NCBI GenBank assembly: GCA_001275005.1
Contig: JWZX01000633.1
Location: forward strand, 1 to 18,681
Direction of reading: 5' to 3'
DNA length: 18,681 bases
From: Chrysochromulina tobinii
Lineage: Eukaryota; Haptophyta; Prymnesiales; Chrysochromulinaceae
Shown: one piece after another, positions 6,478 through 15,100 of the stretch
How the letters are laid out: each line of letters opens with the position of its first letter
Position numbering within the stretch: position 1 is the first letter of the stretch
Notes under the pieces: generated by a model
The model's database searches: none
What the model saw: the letters and a program-made list of their open reading frames with translations, nothing else
What the model was told of the DNA's origin: nothing
Program-made: the position numbers and the translations under genes

Positions 6478-9120
6478 TCAACTTGCGCGGGAACGCGTCG
6501 ACGCGGGCATCAGCTCGAGCTCGATGACCTGTCCGGCCCGTGCGTCGGCCGGGGCCGTAAACATTACATCAGAGCCGTCGTCGAGCGTCGCGCGGTACTG
6601 CTGGTTGGGTACCACCCCATCGGGCAGCTGGATCGGTACCCGTTCGGCCGGCCGCGCCGCCCTGGCACGCGCTTTTGCCCTGGCGGCGGCTCGGGCGTTC
6701 GCGTCGTACTCGGCGGCTCGGCCGTTGCCGCGTGGGCTGCGTCCGGCGCCGCGCGGGGGTTCCCACTCCGCCGCCGATGGGGTTGCAGCCGCCGCGCGCT
6801 TCGCCTCGAGCGCCTCGTCTGCCGCAGCTTGGGCTGCGCGTGCCGCCTCTGCTGCCTTGGCCTCCGCCGCCTGCGCTGAAGCCCTGGCCTCCGCAGCCTC
6901 GGCCACGATTTGGTCCCATTCGAGACGTTGAGCCGCCGCCCGCTTCGCCGCCGCCCGCCCAGCCTCGCGCCTCTCCAGTGCAAAGCGCTCCGCCTCCGCC
7001 TCCGCCCTCTCCGCCGCCGCCCTCTCCGCCTCCGCCTCGGCCCTGTCCGCCGCCAGCTGCTCCGCCTCCGCCCGCTTTGCCAGCTGCTCCGCCTCCAACT
7101 GCGTCGCCTGCGCCCTCTCCGCCGCCGCTTGCTCCATCGCCCTCTCCGCCGCCGCTTGCTCCATCTCAGCTTTCTCGGCTGCGAGCCTCATCGCCTCGGC
7201 GCTGGCCGTTGCGGCCTCTGCGGAAGCCTTCGCTGCCGCCTGCTCGGCCTCAGCTTTGAGGGCAGCCAAGGCTTCCTTCTCGGCTGCTAGCCTCATCGCC
7301 TCGGCGCTGGCCGTTGCGGCCTCTGCGGAGGCCTTCGCTGCGGCCTGCTCGGCCTGCTCGGCGGCGGCAGCGAAGACCTCCGCCTTCGCCTTCAATGCAG
7401 CCACCTCTTGCTTGAGCAGAGCCATCTCCTCGGCTGCCGCGTCTATCCCCGCCGCCCGCCCCGGCCTCGCCAGAGTCGCCTCCGCCTCCTCCGCCTCCTC
7501 CGCGTCCTCCACCACCTCCTCCTCCTCCTCCTCCGCCTCCTCTCCGTCCTCCTCTTCGTCCGCCTCCTCCCCTCCGCCGAGCTCGAATCCCGTCGCCTCC
7601 TGCAGCTTCTCGCCGAGCAGCTGCGAAGTCTCAAGCAATGCCTCGCCCATTACCGTCGCGACCTCCTTGGCGAGTGTCGCGGCGCCCTGTGCGAGGTCCT
7701 TGGCCGTTCGCAGAGAGACCACCTCGGCGTCGATGGTGCCGCGCCCGACCACTCGCCCCGCCTCCGCCAGAGTCGCTTGGCGCTGCTCGAGAGAGTCTCG
7801 AGTCTCAGGCTGGAGTTGTGCCCAACTGTCCGCGCGCAACTGATTGGCCCAGGACGTGACACCTTCCACCACGCCCGACTTGCGCACGATCACCTCCGCC
7901 GGAACGGTGACGACCTTGCTAATGATCTCGACGCCCTTGCCCACCGCCTCGATGCCGCCGCGCGCGGGAGGTGCCACCTCCGTCTTGAGCACGTCGAAAG
8001 TTGCCTGTGGTCCGAGCGTGATCACGCCAACGGCCAACGTGACGGCCAGCGCCGTCTTCACAGCGCCACCACCACCACCGCCGCCGGGCCGGTATCCGCG
8101 GTACGTAGACGGCGCTGGCCACCCAGGAACGTTGGCCGAGCTGAACAACAACTCGGGCGCCGTTTTCTTCCTCACGGGCGTCGTCCCACCACCCCATGCG
8201 GCCTCCCATACCCCAGCAGGCTGACCCGCACGGAACGCCCCGCCAGCAGCCGCCAAAGGCACGTCAGGCCCCATCCCGTCGTACCCCGCCCCGAAGCCCG
8301 GCGTGGACACTGACGGCTTCGAGAGAGATCGGAAGGGCTTCGTGAACGCATTCGCGGCGCGCTGAAGAGGGTTCATCGCTGCCTCCTGTGCCGCTCGGCG
8401 CACCGCAAGGCGCTCCGCGTAGCTGTCGTAGCCGCCGTTGGAGCTCGAAAGAGAGCTCGAAAGGTCCTCGTCGGCGGCGACACCCTGCGGGGGTCCAACT
8501 CCTACGGGGAACCCACTCGCACCTCTTGCAGCTGCGGGGAACCCATTCGCACCTCTTGCAGCCGCACGCGCCGTCGCGTCAAAGCCCCCAAACATTGTTT
8601 GCGGCAAGGCGGCCCCCGGCGGAAGCGGCATCGTGCTGCGGGCGACCTCCCCTTCCGAAGCCACCGAGGCAGCGGCACGTGAGTTCGTTGCGGCATCGGC
8701 GGCCCTCGCAGCCGCTCTCGCGATTGCGCGAACCTCATCGGCGGGACTCACAAAGTTCCTAGGGCGGCCTGCATTGGATGGCACGACAACGCCCATCGTC
8801 GGCCCACGGCTTAGAGACGAACCAAAGTTTCCCGTCGCACCCATCCCAAAGCTTCCCGGCGTCGCACGCATGCTGCCTTGAGAGGGCGCGGCGGAGTTCG
8901 AGCGTCCAGTGTATGGCCTTCGGAAATCGGACGAGCTCATGTCGACGAAATTCCTGGCAGAGGGGGGCTGCTCTCGCATTTTCACGCCGGACGTGCGGTG
9001 GAAGGAGGCAGCCGTGCAATGATGTGGATGAAGAGCCGCCAATGAGTCCGCCAGCGAACGCGCCACTTCGACGATGGCCAGCAGCACGCAGAGTCGAGCG
9101 AGCAGCGCCCGACCCTTCAT
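6478..9120 (-). CDS. Secreted or plastid-targeted coiled-coil protein with C-terminal beta domain
   Basis: This 880-residue protein has an ATG at 9120. The first 22 residues are a good signal peptide: basic MKGRALLAR, hydrophobic LCVLLAIVEVA, then ARS. A Ser/Arg-rich stretch containing TAASFHRTS follows, which in secondary red-plastid algae would suit a bipartite plastid signal. Residues about 60-340 are low-complexity with scattered GF/FP motifs and a 10-residue tandem repeat. A polyglycine run precedes a probable membrane helix (about 352-373). Then come an amphipathic helical region, a highly acidic stretch (about 512-549) and a long Ala/Glu coiled coil (about 560-790) containing two copies of a 23-residue segment spaced 35 residues apart. 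The C-terminus (827 to about 876) reads VPIQLPDGVVPNQQY ... PADARAGQVIELEL, resembling a short Pro/Gly-rich beta module common in algal and stramenopile proteins. I do not recognise the whole protein; a plastid-membrane tether is a guess. Confidence 0.75.
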   Translation of the reverse strand: MKGRALLARLCVLLAIVEVARSLADSLAALHPHHCTAASFHRTSGVKMREQPPSARNFVDMSSSDFRRPYTGRSNSAAPSQGSMRATPGSFGMGATGNFGSSLSRGPTMGVVVPSNAGRPRNFVSPADEVRAIARAAARAADAATNSRAAASVASEGEVARSTMPLPPGAALPQTMFGGFDATARAAARGANGFPAAARGASGFPVGVGPPQGVAADEDLSSSLSSSNGGYDSYAERLAVRRAAQEAAMNPLQRAANAFTKPFRSLSKPSVSTPGFGAGYDGMGPDVPLAAAGGAFRAGQPAGVWEAAWGGGTTPVRKKTAPELLFSSANVPGWPAPSTYRGYRPGGGGGGGAVKTALAVTLAVGVITLGPQATFDVLKTEVAPPARGGIEAVGKGVEIISKVVTVPAEVIVRKSGVVEGVTSWANQLRADSWAQLQPETRDSLEQRQATLAEAGRVVGRGTIDAEVVSLRTAKDLAQGAATLAKEVATVMGEALLETSQLLGEKLQEATGFELGGGEEADEEEDGEEAEEEEEEVVEDAEEAEEAEATLARPGRAAGIDAAAEEMALLKQEVAALKAKAEVFAAAAEQAEQAAAKASAEAATASAEAMRLAAEKEALAALKAEAEQAAAKASAEAATASAEAMRLAAEKAEMEQAAAERAMEQAAAERAQATQLEAEQLAKRAEAEQLAADRAEAEAERAAAERAEAEAERFALERREAGRAAAKRAAAQRLEWDQIVAEAAEARASAQAAEAKAAEAARAAQAAADEALEAKRAAAATPSAAEWEPPRGAGRSPRGNGRAAEYDANARAAARAKARARAARPAERVPIQLPDGVVPNQQYRATLDDGSDVMFTAPADARAGQVIELELMPASTRSRAS
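7176..7355 (-). repeat. Direct repeat, 105-base spacing, within coiled coil
   Basis: Two nearly identical stretches of about 75 bases (about 7176-7250 and 7281-7355) encode the same 23-residue helix, beginning AAAKASAEAATASAEAM in both copies. Only scattered substitutions separate them, so the duplication is fairly recent. Confidence 0.8.
8506..8565 (-). repeat. Two tandem 30-base units encoding a 10-residue repeat
   Basis: Units at 8506-8535 and 8536-8565 differ at very few positions and encode AARGANGFPA and AARGASGFPV-like decapeptides in the N-terminal low-complexity region of the 880-residue protein. Confidence 0.8.
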
Positions 9121-9467
9121 CGGGCCGCCGCTCGCGTGGACGTACAGAAAACAGATGCGGCCGCCTTCGTTGATAAACCCACCGTGGCGGTCGAAGGTTG
9201 AGAAGCTTGTGACGAAGTTCTGGATTCTTCATTCGCCGTTTCAAGTTTGAGATGCGTTCTTAAATTGGGGATTTTACGTAAAGCGAGGCACGACTATATC
9301 GCGGCAGGTTGACACGTAAGTCTGCTGCAACGCCTCTCGCTGTTCTAACAAAGTGTGTTGATTGTGACGAAGCACAATTTCGTGCACAATTTCGTCACCA
9401 GGACCTTTCGCGCCCCGCCCGCCCGCCGCCTTGCACGTGCGAGAAAGCGCGGCCGCTGGTCTTCATC
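9121..9467. promoter_or_regulatory. Divergent promoter region with 12-base tandem repeat and shared TTCGTCAC motifs
   Basis: These 347 bases separate two divergent start codons. A perfect tandem of GCACAATTTCGT occupies 9372-9395 and runs into TTTCGTCAC (9390-9398). CTTCGTCAC occurs on the minus strand at 9217-9209. Each TTCGTCAC copy points towards its own gene, 70 bases (plus gene) and 89 bases (minus gene) before the start codon. A relatively AT-rich stretch lies at about 9254-9300 and includes ACTATATCG. No coding sequence is seen. Confidence 0.5.
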
Positions 9468-10415
9468 ATGCTGCACCAAAAGAGTATGCCGCTCCAAAGG
9501 CTTGGTGGCGCGATGCTCAATCATCGACCGAGGGCTCGGACACTTTTCAAGGACCCTCGGATGAGCCGCCTCGACGAGCCCGATGAGCCCGACGGGAATG
9601 AGCACGAAGAGAACGAGCCCGCCACGCCTGTCACCATGACAGCTTCTGCAGCCCAATCCCCGCGCCTCACCATCAGCGACCCTGCGAAATTTACCGGCGA
9701 TACTGACGGCACTGGCTTGCCAGTGTCGCCAATGGATGTCACGGCCGCACTGCCGGACGAGGACGACCTGCCGGTGACATCCATTCCAGTGCGCGGCTCC
9801 TTTGCAAGCGTCCAACGCCACGTAGCGACCGCTGTGAACACCATTCTGAGCGAGCGATCTATCGAAGAGGGCCAGGTAGTAGCATTCGCCCTCACGAAGC
9901 TGAACGCCGCGGAGATGGCGGAGAGGGCGACGCTTGAGCTCATGGTCGTTGAGCGTGAGAGCCGCGAATCCATCGAGCGTTGGGACCTCCACATCCAAAT
10001 CATCAACGGCCTGACGCCCGCTCGTGGCGCAACGCGGCAGAAGGAAGTGGCCAACGAGGAGTTCGTCACGGCCGTCATCGAGAAGCAGGTAAGGCGGAGC
10101 TGCAAGTTCCTGCCCACCTCCTTCGCGCCGCTCGACGTGGAGCTACAACTCCGCCTGCATGAGCATGCGCACTCGACCCTCGATGAGTCACCAGTCAAGG
10201 AGTATGAAAGGCTGCACACGCGCCTTGCGATGCCAGACACGACGCCAGACACGATGATGGCTGCACAGGGGGACCGCACGTTCATGATGGCGCTCATCAT
10301 GGCGCTCTGGGCCGCCCTTGCGGCCGTCGCCTTTGCGGTGGGCGTGGGCGCGGGCCTCACTGCAGCCTTCTCGCGATACGTGCGCTCCGCCCTGTGGTTC
10401 CCCGTCCCGTTCTGA
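9468..10415 (+). CDS. MAD2-like HORMA-domain protein with C-terminal membrane segment
   Basis: This 315-residue protein starts at the ATG at 9468; ATGs at 9486, 9513 and 9561 are alternatives, the last giving 284 residues. After an acidic, disordered N-terminus, residues from 106 match MAD2 as I know it: IPVRGSFASV ... VNTILSERSI parallels ITLRGSAEIV ... INSILYQRGI position for position. ESIERWDLHIQ (168-178) parallels the VLERWQFDIE strand, and EEFVTAVIEK ... FLP (FLP at 214-216) parallels the helix C/FLP segment. HORMA proteins wrap a C-terminal safety belt around partner peptides in spindle checkpoint, DNA repair and meiosis. Two things are odd. About 20 residues between the first helix and the next strand are missing relative to MAD2. 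The safety-belt region is also replaced by a hydrophobic helix (about 272-301) and a short tail. It could be a membrane-anchored MAD2 paralogue or a decaying one. An in-frame CAG/GTAAGG at 10086-10094 resembles a splice donor. Confidence 0.65.
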   Translation: MLHQKSMPLQRLGGAMLNHRPRARTLFKDPRMSRLDEPDEPDGNEHEENEPATPVTMTASAAQSPRLTISDPAKFTGDTDGTGLPVSPMDVTAALPDEDDLPVTSIPVRGSFASVQRHVATAVNTILSERSIEEGQVVAFALTKLNAAEMAERATLELMVVERESRESIERWDLHIQIINGLTPARGATRQKEVANEEFVTAVIEKQVRRSCKFLPTSFAPLDVELQLRLHEHAHSTLDESPVKEYERLHTRLAMPDTTPDTMMAAQGDRTFMMALIMALWAALAAVAFAVGVGAGLTAAFSRYVRSALWFPVPF

Positions 10416-11238
10416 TAGAGGCCCCCACAGCGCGCGCGGTACTGAGGCCGCACGGACGTGCTGTGCGCACACGCGTCGGTGTACACCGATTGGAGCGATC
10501 TGGAGGATACGAGGTGCGGATCGACTTGTTCGTCGCTCTCGCGCGCGCGCGCAGCTCGGTTTGAGCTCGGCGTGGCCTTCGATCGGCTCGGAGGCACGTC
10601 GCTGTGCTGCGGTCACATGGGCCAGGGCGGGAGCTGCAACAGCATGTGCACGTCAGTCAAAAGATAGAAAACCAGCGGGCACGTGAAGTGGTGTGTCGAT
10701 TCGGTACGGTTTGACACCACGTTCGCGGACACGATGCTGGTCATGTGTCGGGGCCTAGTCGGGGCCAGTCATCGCATCGTGATTCGGTATCCGATCCGGC
10801 GGAGGGTGTGCACCGCACAGCGCACCGCGACCCGGCGCATGCCGCATGGCGGCGGCGCGCAGCTCGGGGCCACGCGCGTCCACTACACGACCACACCCGG
10901 TCCACAAAGACAAACCTCCATGCCACAACGCAAGGATACCCGGTCCGCTCAGACCGACGAGATCGCCTCACGATGATGCCTTTCGTTTCAGGGAGCTTAT
11001 CGTTGCGATGAAACATGAATTCACCCGTTTCGCGTCACGTGTGCGCGCCGAGACGACCGAGCAGATCCACACTTGGCATTGTATTGAAGTTTGAACCCCC
11101 TCTAAATTACTAATTTACTACGATATATATAACCCGTACTCTATAAGGTGTGCGGACCGCCGTGCTGGCCACCGGGGCTGCACTGCGGGGCGCACCTCGC
11201 ACGCCGAGGAGGACACGCGGGAGACGTCGGGAGTCTTT
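10416..11238. other. Intergenic region between convergent genes, no gene seen
   Basis: These 823 bases carry no convincing gene. Visible are a CG dinucleotide run (about 10539-10552), a small inverted repeat GTGGTGT/ACACCAC (10688-10694 and 10714-10720), a repeated GTCGGGGCC near 10745-10765, and an AT-rich patch at about 11098-11150 with TATATATAA. That patch lies where the 3' end of the minus-strand dioxygenase transcript would be expected. An open stretch of 97 codons at 10683-10976 has no recognisable domain and I do not call it. Confidence 0.4.
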
Positions 11239-12090
11239 TCACGCCCGCAGGTTGAAGCTGCAGACGAAGACGTGTCGCCGGCCTGAAATGACCGGTAGGC
11301 CAGCGTGAGTGATCTGACCGGTCCACAAGATTGCCGTGCCGGGCTCGGGGCGCAGCATGAGGGAGGGCTCACCGCCCAGACCACCCACCCTCTCCGCGCG
11401 CTCCGACCAGAAGGCGGTGCCGCCACCCTCGAAGGCATCCAAGGGCGAGAGAGACACGAGAACGGTCAGCATGTGCTTGTCCTCGTGCGGCTCGAACTCG
11501 CCGCCGGCGGTGTAGACGTTGATCGCGGGCTCGTGCCCTGAAAAGGTGAAGATCATGTCGCCGAGGCTCGCGCGCTGCTTGAAGATGTGATATGCATCGT
11601 GCGGCCGCAGCGACTCGAGGTACCACAGCGTGCGCGCGAGGATGATCCGTGCAAGTGCATGCGTGCGACCGTCCAAATTGAGCCCATCGGTGTGACACTC
11701 AACCCGCGTCAGACCGTGGCGCCGGTGATAGTCGTTGAGGTGATTATTAGGGGCGTTGCAGGTGGGATTGCTTGCGCACCACAAGTCGGCGGCGGAGATC
11801 ATGTGCGCGCATTCTCCAGCCGACACCATGGAAGGCAATGTGAGGACTGAGTCCTCAAGATTTGGAGCCAGTGGTGCGCTCGGATCGAGGCGCATCTCAT
11901 GGAATCCGCCGCCGTCACGCACATGAGGGTTCACAGCCATGTACAGTGATCCCGTGCGCAATGTTCGCCAACCAAGAACGGCACGAATTTCCGTGTGGTC
12001 TGGCCTCGATCCAGGAGTAGTTGTGGCCCATGTCCAGCGGCTATTTCCTGCCTCGTTGCAAGTGCGCGTGAGCAATTTTGACACCGCCAT
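11239..12090 (-). CDS. 2-oxoglutarate/Fe(II) dioxygenase, prolyl 4-hydroxylase-like
   Basis: This 283-residue protein starts at the ATG at 12090. The catalytic core follows the P4H alpha-subunit pattern: NVYTAGGEFEPHEDKH gives Y..GG.F..H.D with the iron ligands H202 and D204. FEGGGTAFW is the central strand, H262 in ITHAGLP is the distal iron ligand, and an Arg in SGRRHVF (271/272) sits about ten residues further on, where 2-oxoglutarate is bound. These enzymes couple 2-oxoglutarate decarboxylation to hydroxylation of proline or other residues. The substrate is unknown, and there is no signal peptide, so an ER collagen-type role is not indicated. The N-terminal 60 residues are unremarkable. 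The ATG is only 30 bases from the stop codon of the upstream gene on the same strand. An alternative first exon is possible, because the sequence ending at 12121 also looks like a splice acceptor. Confidence 0.85.
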   Translation of the reverse strand: MAVSKLLTRTCNEAGNSRWTWATTTPGSRPDHTEIRAVLGWRTLRTGSLYMAVNPHVRDGGGFHEMRLDPSAPLAPNLEDSVLTLPSMVSAGECAHMISAADLWCASNPTCNAPNNHLNDYHRRHGLTRVECHTDGLNLDGRTHALARIILARTLWYLESLRPHDAYHIFKQRASLGDMIFTFSGHEPAINVYTAGGEFEPHEDKHMLTVLVSLSPLDAFEGGGTAFWSERAERVGGLGGEPSLMLRPEPGTAILWTGQITHAGLPVISGRRHVFVCSFNLRA

Positions 12091-12120
12091 CAAGATGAGG
12101 AAGGTGCACGATTCCCCTGG

Positions 12121-15100
12121 CTAGAAGGCGGCGAGGGAGGCGACGAGGGCGTTGAGCTTGGCAGCGCCAGCGGTGGGCTCGGAGGCGGCGAGGGTTGTCA
12201 CATCTTTCGAAATGCCGAGTGTGAAAAAGCTGTGAAGAGAGCTAGGGAAAGCCAGCCCCTCCCGCGCAGCGTGGAGCGTGCCCCCCTCAAGGAAAGGCCC
12301 TTGTGTACTCGATGAAGATGTACTACGTACTGGCTCTCACTCGGCGCCACACACGTCGCCGAGCGCCACGTACGAGAGCACCGGCGCGCACAGCTGCGCC
12401 GCCTCGTGCACCATCGCCACGGCGGCGCTTGCATCGAGCTGGATGGTGGTGCAGAGCGCGCGAACCTGCTGCTTGAGCTCGACGAGCGCGGGATCGAGAG
12501 GCTCTGCGGGGGTCGCGTCGTTCCCCGGGGAGGCCTCTCGGGAAGCGCCGCCGTGAGCGCCCGGGGAAGCGCCGCCGTGAGCGCCCGGGGAAGCGCCGCC
12601 GTGAGCGCCCGGGGAAGCGCCGCCGTGAGCGCCCGGGGAAGCGCCGCCGGCCGGCAGCGAACGCCGAATGGCGCCCGCGGCCTCGGCGAACTCGGCGGCC
12701 GTTGTGGTCAGGATCGCCGTGAGCCGATGTGCGGCTGCGCGCAGGCAGAGCGCCTTCCATCGCGCACGCTCGAGCTCGCTCACAAACGGCCAATCGAGTG
12801 CATGCACGAGCGGCTCGCCCTCGAGCGACGCCCCCGGCTCCGGCTGTGACGGCTTGTCAGCTTCGAGCCGACAGCGCGCTGCGTATGCATGGAGCGCCGT
12901 CAGGGCAGCCTCACACACCTTGGCGAGGCATTGAGTGCAGAGTGCACGAAGCATTGCCACGCCCTTCTGTGCCACTACGGCGCGCTCGGCCACGCTGCTA
13001 CCGCTAGTGCCCACGACGGCGCGCTCGGCCGCGCTGCTACCGCTGGTGCTACCGCTGGTGCTGGCACTGCCGCTGGCGCTGCCGCTGGCTCTCAGCGGCG
13101 GTGGCGACGCGCCGACGGGGGGGCCGCCGACGGGGGGGGCGCCGACGGGGGGTGCGAAAGGGCGAAGGCCAGGCGAGACTCCGCGGGTGAGGGCACTCGC
13201 GGCGGCGGCCCCCATGCCCCGTGCGGCGCGGCACGCGCGTGCCGCCTCGGCCTGCGCCCCCGCGCTCGCGTACTGCGCGAGGCGATCCGTCGGTGGTCCG
13301 CTCACGACGGCGCCTCGTTCCTTGCCCTGTCCCGGGGGACTGATCAGAGGTGCTCGCGGCGGCGCCTCGGACAGGGCCGCTTCGCTCACGAGCGCCTCGA
13401 CGCCCGAGAGCGCACGCTCGAGTGTGGCGCGTTGTGAGGGCGCCAGCCGCTGGAGCTTGAACTGGACGGCATGCTGACAGCTGTCTCGCATGTTCTCGAG
13501 CGTCTGCATCATCATGGAGCCACTGCCATACTCTTCGAGCCACGCCTCGAAGGAGCGCAGTGGCGGCGGCGGCGGCGGACCGGGCGGCGGGCCGGGTGTC
13601 CTCGCAACCCCAGCACCGCTGGCACCGCCCGTGCCGCAGGCGACTGGACGCGACGGGGACGCCGGTGCCGCACGACCCGCAGTGCCCGACACGGCGCGCC
13701 GCTCCTCGGCTGCTGGAGGATCGTCTGTGAAAGAGTCTGTGAAAGAGTTTCCTCTCGAGGCCGTTGAGACGACCGTGTCGATCATGGTGTCGATGAGCTG
13801 CACATTGTCCTTGATGCCGCTCATCACGGCGCCCGTCGTGGCGTCGATCGAGCTCACGGCCAGCTGGGTCGTGCTCGCAAGATTCGTCACCGCGAGCTCG
13901 CCCACCTCGGAGATCTCATTGAGGACGACATCGGACGCGACGCGCAAGCTGCTGACCGCCACCTCGCCGCCGACCGCCTCGACGCCAGCAAGCGCGTCGT
14001 TGAGCACCATGTCGCCCACGACGGCGGCCACCTTGACCACCCCAGCGACGCTTTTCGAGCCATCCTGCGCGAGCGCACTTAGGCCCTCGAGCGACTCGGC
14101 CGCCATGACGCCGGCGGATTTCGACACCTGTGCGGGGAAGGCACACATGAGCGCTCAGGCGCAATCATCAGTAATCATCCGTTTCGTCACCTGTGCCGAT
14201 CCAAGGCCATCAGAGGCGATCAGAGGCCATCCAAGGCCATCAGAGGCCATCTACGGTCCTCAGAGGCCATCTACGGTCCTCAGAGGCCATCTACGGTCCT
14301 CAGAGGCCATCTACGGTCCTCAGAGGCCATCTACGGTCCTCAGAGGCCATCTACGGTCCTCAGAGGCCCTCCAAGCGCGGGCTGTTCGTCACCTGCCGTC
14401 CGAGGCCACCGACATCAGAGGCGAGCTCCTTGAGCCCGCCGACCGCCTCGCCCATGAGCCCACCCAGCACGCTGCCGAACAGCCCGCTCCCAAACCGCCC
14501 TTCATCCATCGATGAGTGCGCCACGGCGCCCGGCGTGGCGCTCACTACGGCGCTCCGGATTGTCGGCTCGTCGGTGCTCACTACGGCGCTCTCGGATGGC
14601 TCCACCTCAGGAGTTGTGTTAAGCGTCGTGATGAGCGCAGGCGGATCACGCCAGCCATCATCATCGCCCCAGTCGTCATCATCGCCCCAGCCATCGCCAC
14701 CCTCTGTCGCCCCCGCCCCCTCGCCCTCGTCCGCCCCCGCCATCAGCACCGCAGTAGTGTCTCCGGACGGAGCGTCGTGTTGAGCGTCGGCGTGGCTCAT
14801 CTCTGGCAAGGCTGCATTCACAGTACGCACGTCTTCGCCCAAATCAGGCAACTCTTCGCCCAAGTCACCATCGCCCCAGCCGTCATGGTGGTCAACTCCG
14901 CCATCCGCCTCTTGTGCAGCATCGCCCTCGGAGGCGGCAGCCGCCGCCATCAGCGCCGCAGTCAGGCTACCCGACAGGCTGCCCAAAGGGGCAGCAGGGG
15001 AATACCTCCCTGAGATCTCGTCGCCTTCCTGCGCCAGCACCGCGGAAGCTCCCTGCGCCACCGAAGGTGCATCAGTCGTGGCTAGTGGCGCCGGCACCCC

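Noticed and set aside
7408-8313. 301-codon plus frame opposite the 880-residue protein
   Set aside because: It is Arg/Leu/His-rich shadow sequence; the opposite strand has signal peptide, membrane helix and coil in one frame.
9521-10597. 358-codon minus frame opposite the HORMA gene
   Set aside because: It has no recognisable domain, whereas the plus strand matches MAD2 at several conserved segments.
10683-10976. Possible 97-residue small protein
   Set aside because: There is no domain, signal or codon bias, and the composition is like random GC-rich sequence; it is not supportable from sequence alone.
14201-14370. CRISPR-like regular repeat
   Set aside because: The 20-base units are contiguous without unique spacers and lie in an inferred intron of a eukaryotic gene.
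13490-14783. Plus-strand frames running through the 20-base array
   Set aside because: Their repeat peptides come from translating the minisatellite; codon pattern and recognisable protein content lie on the minus strand on both sides.
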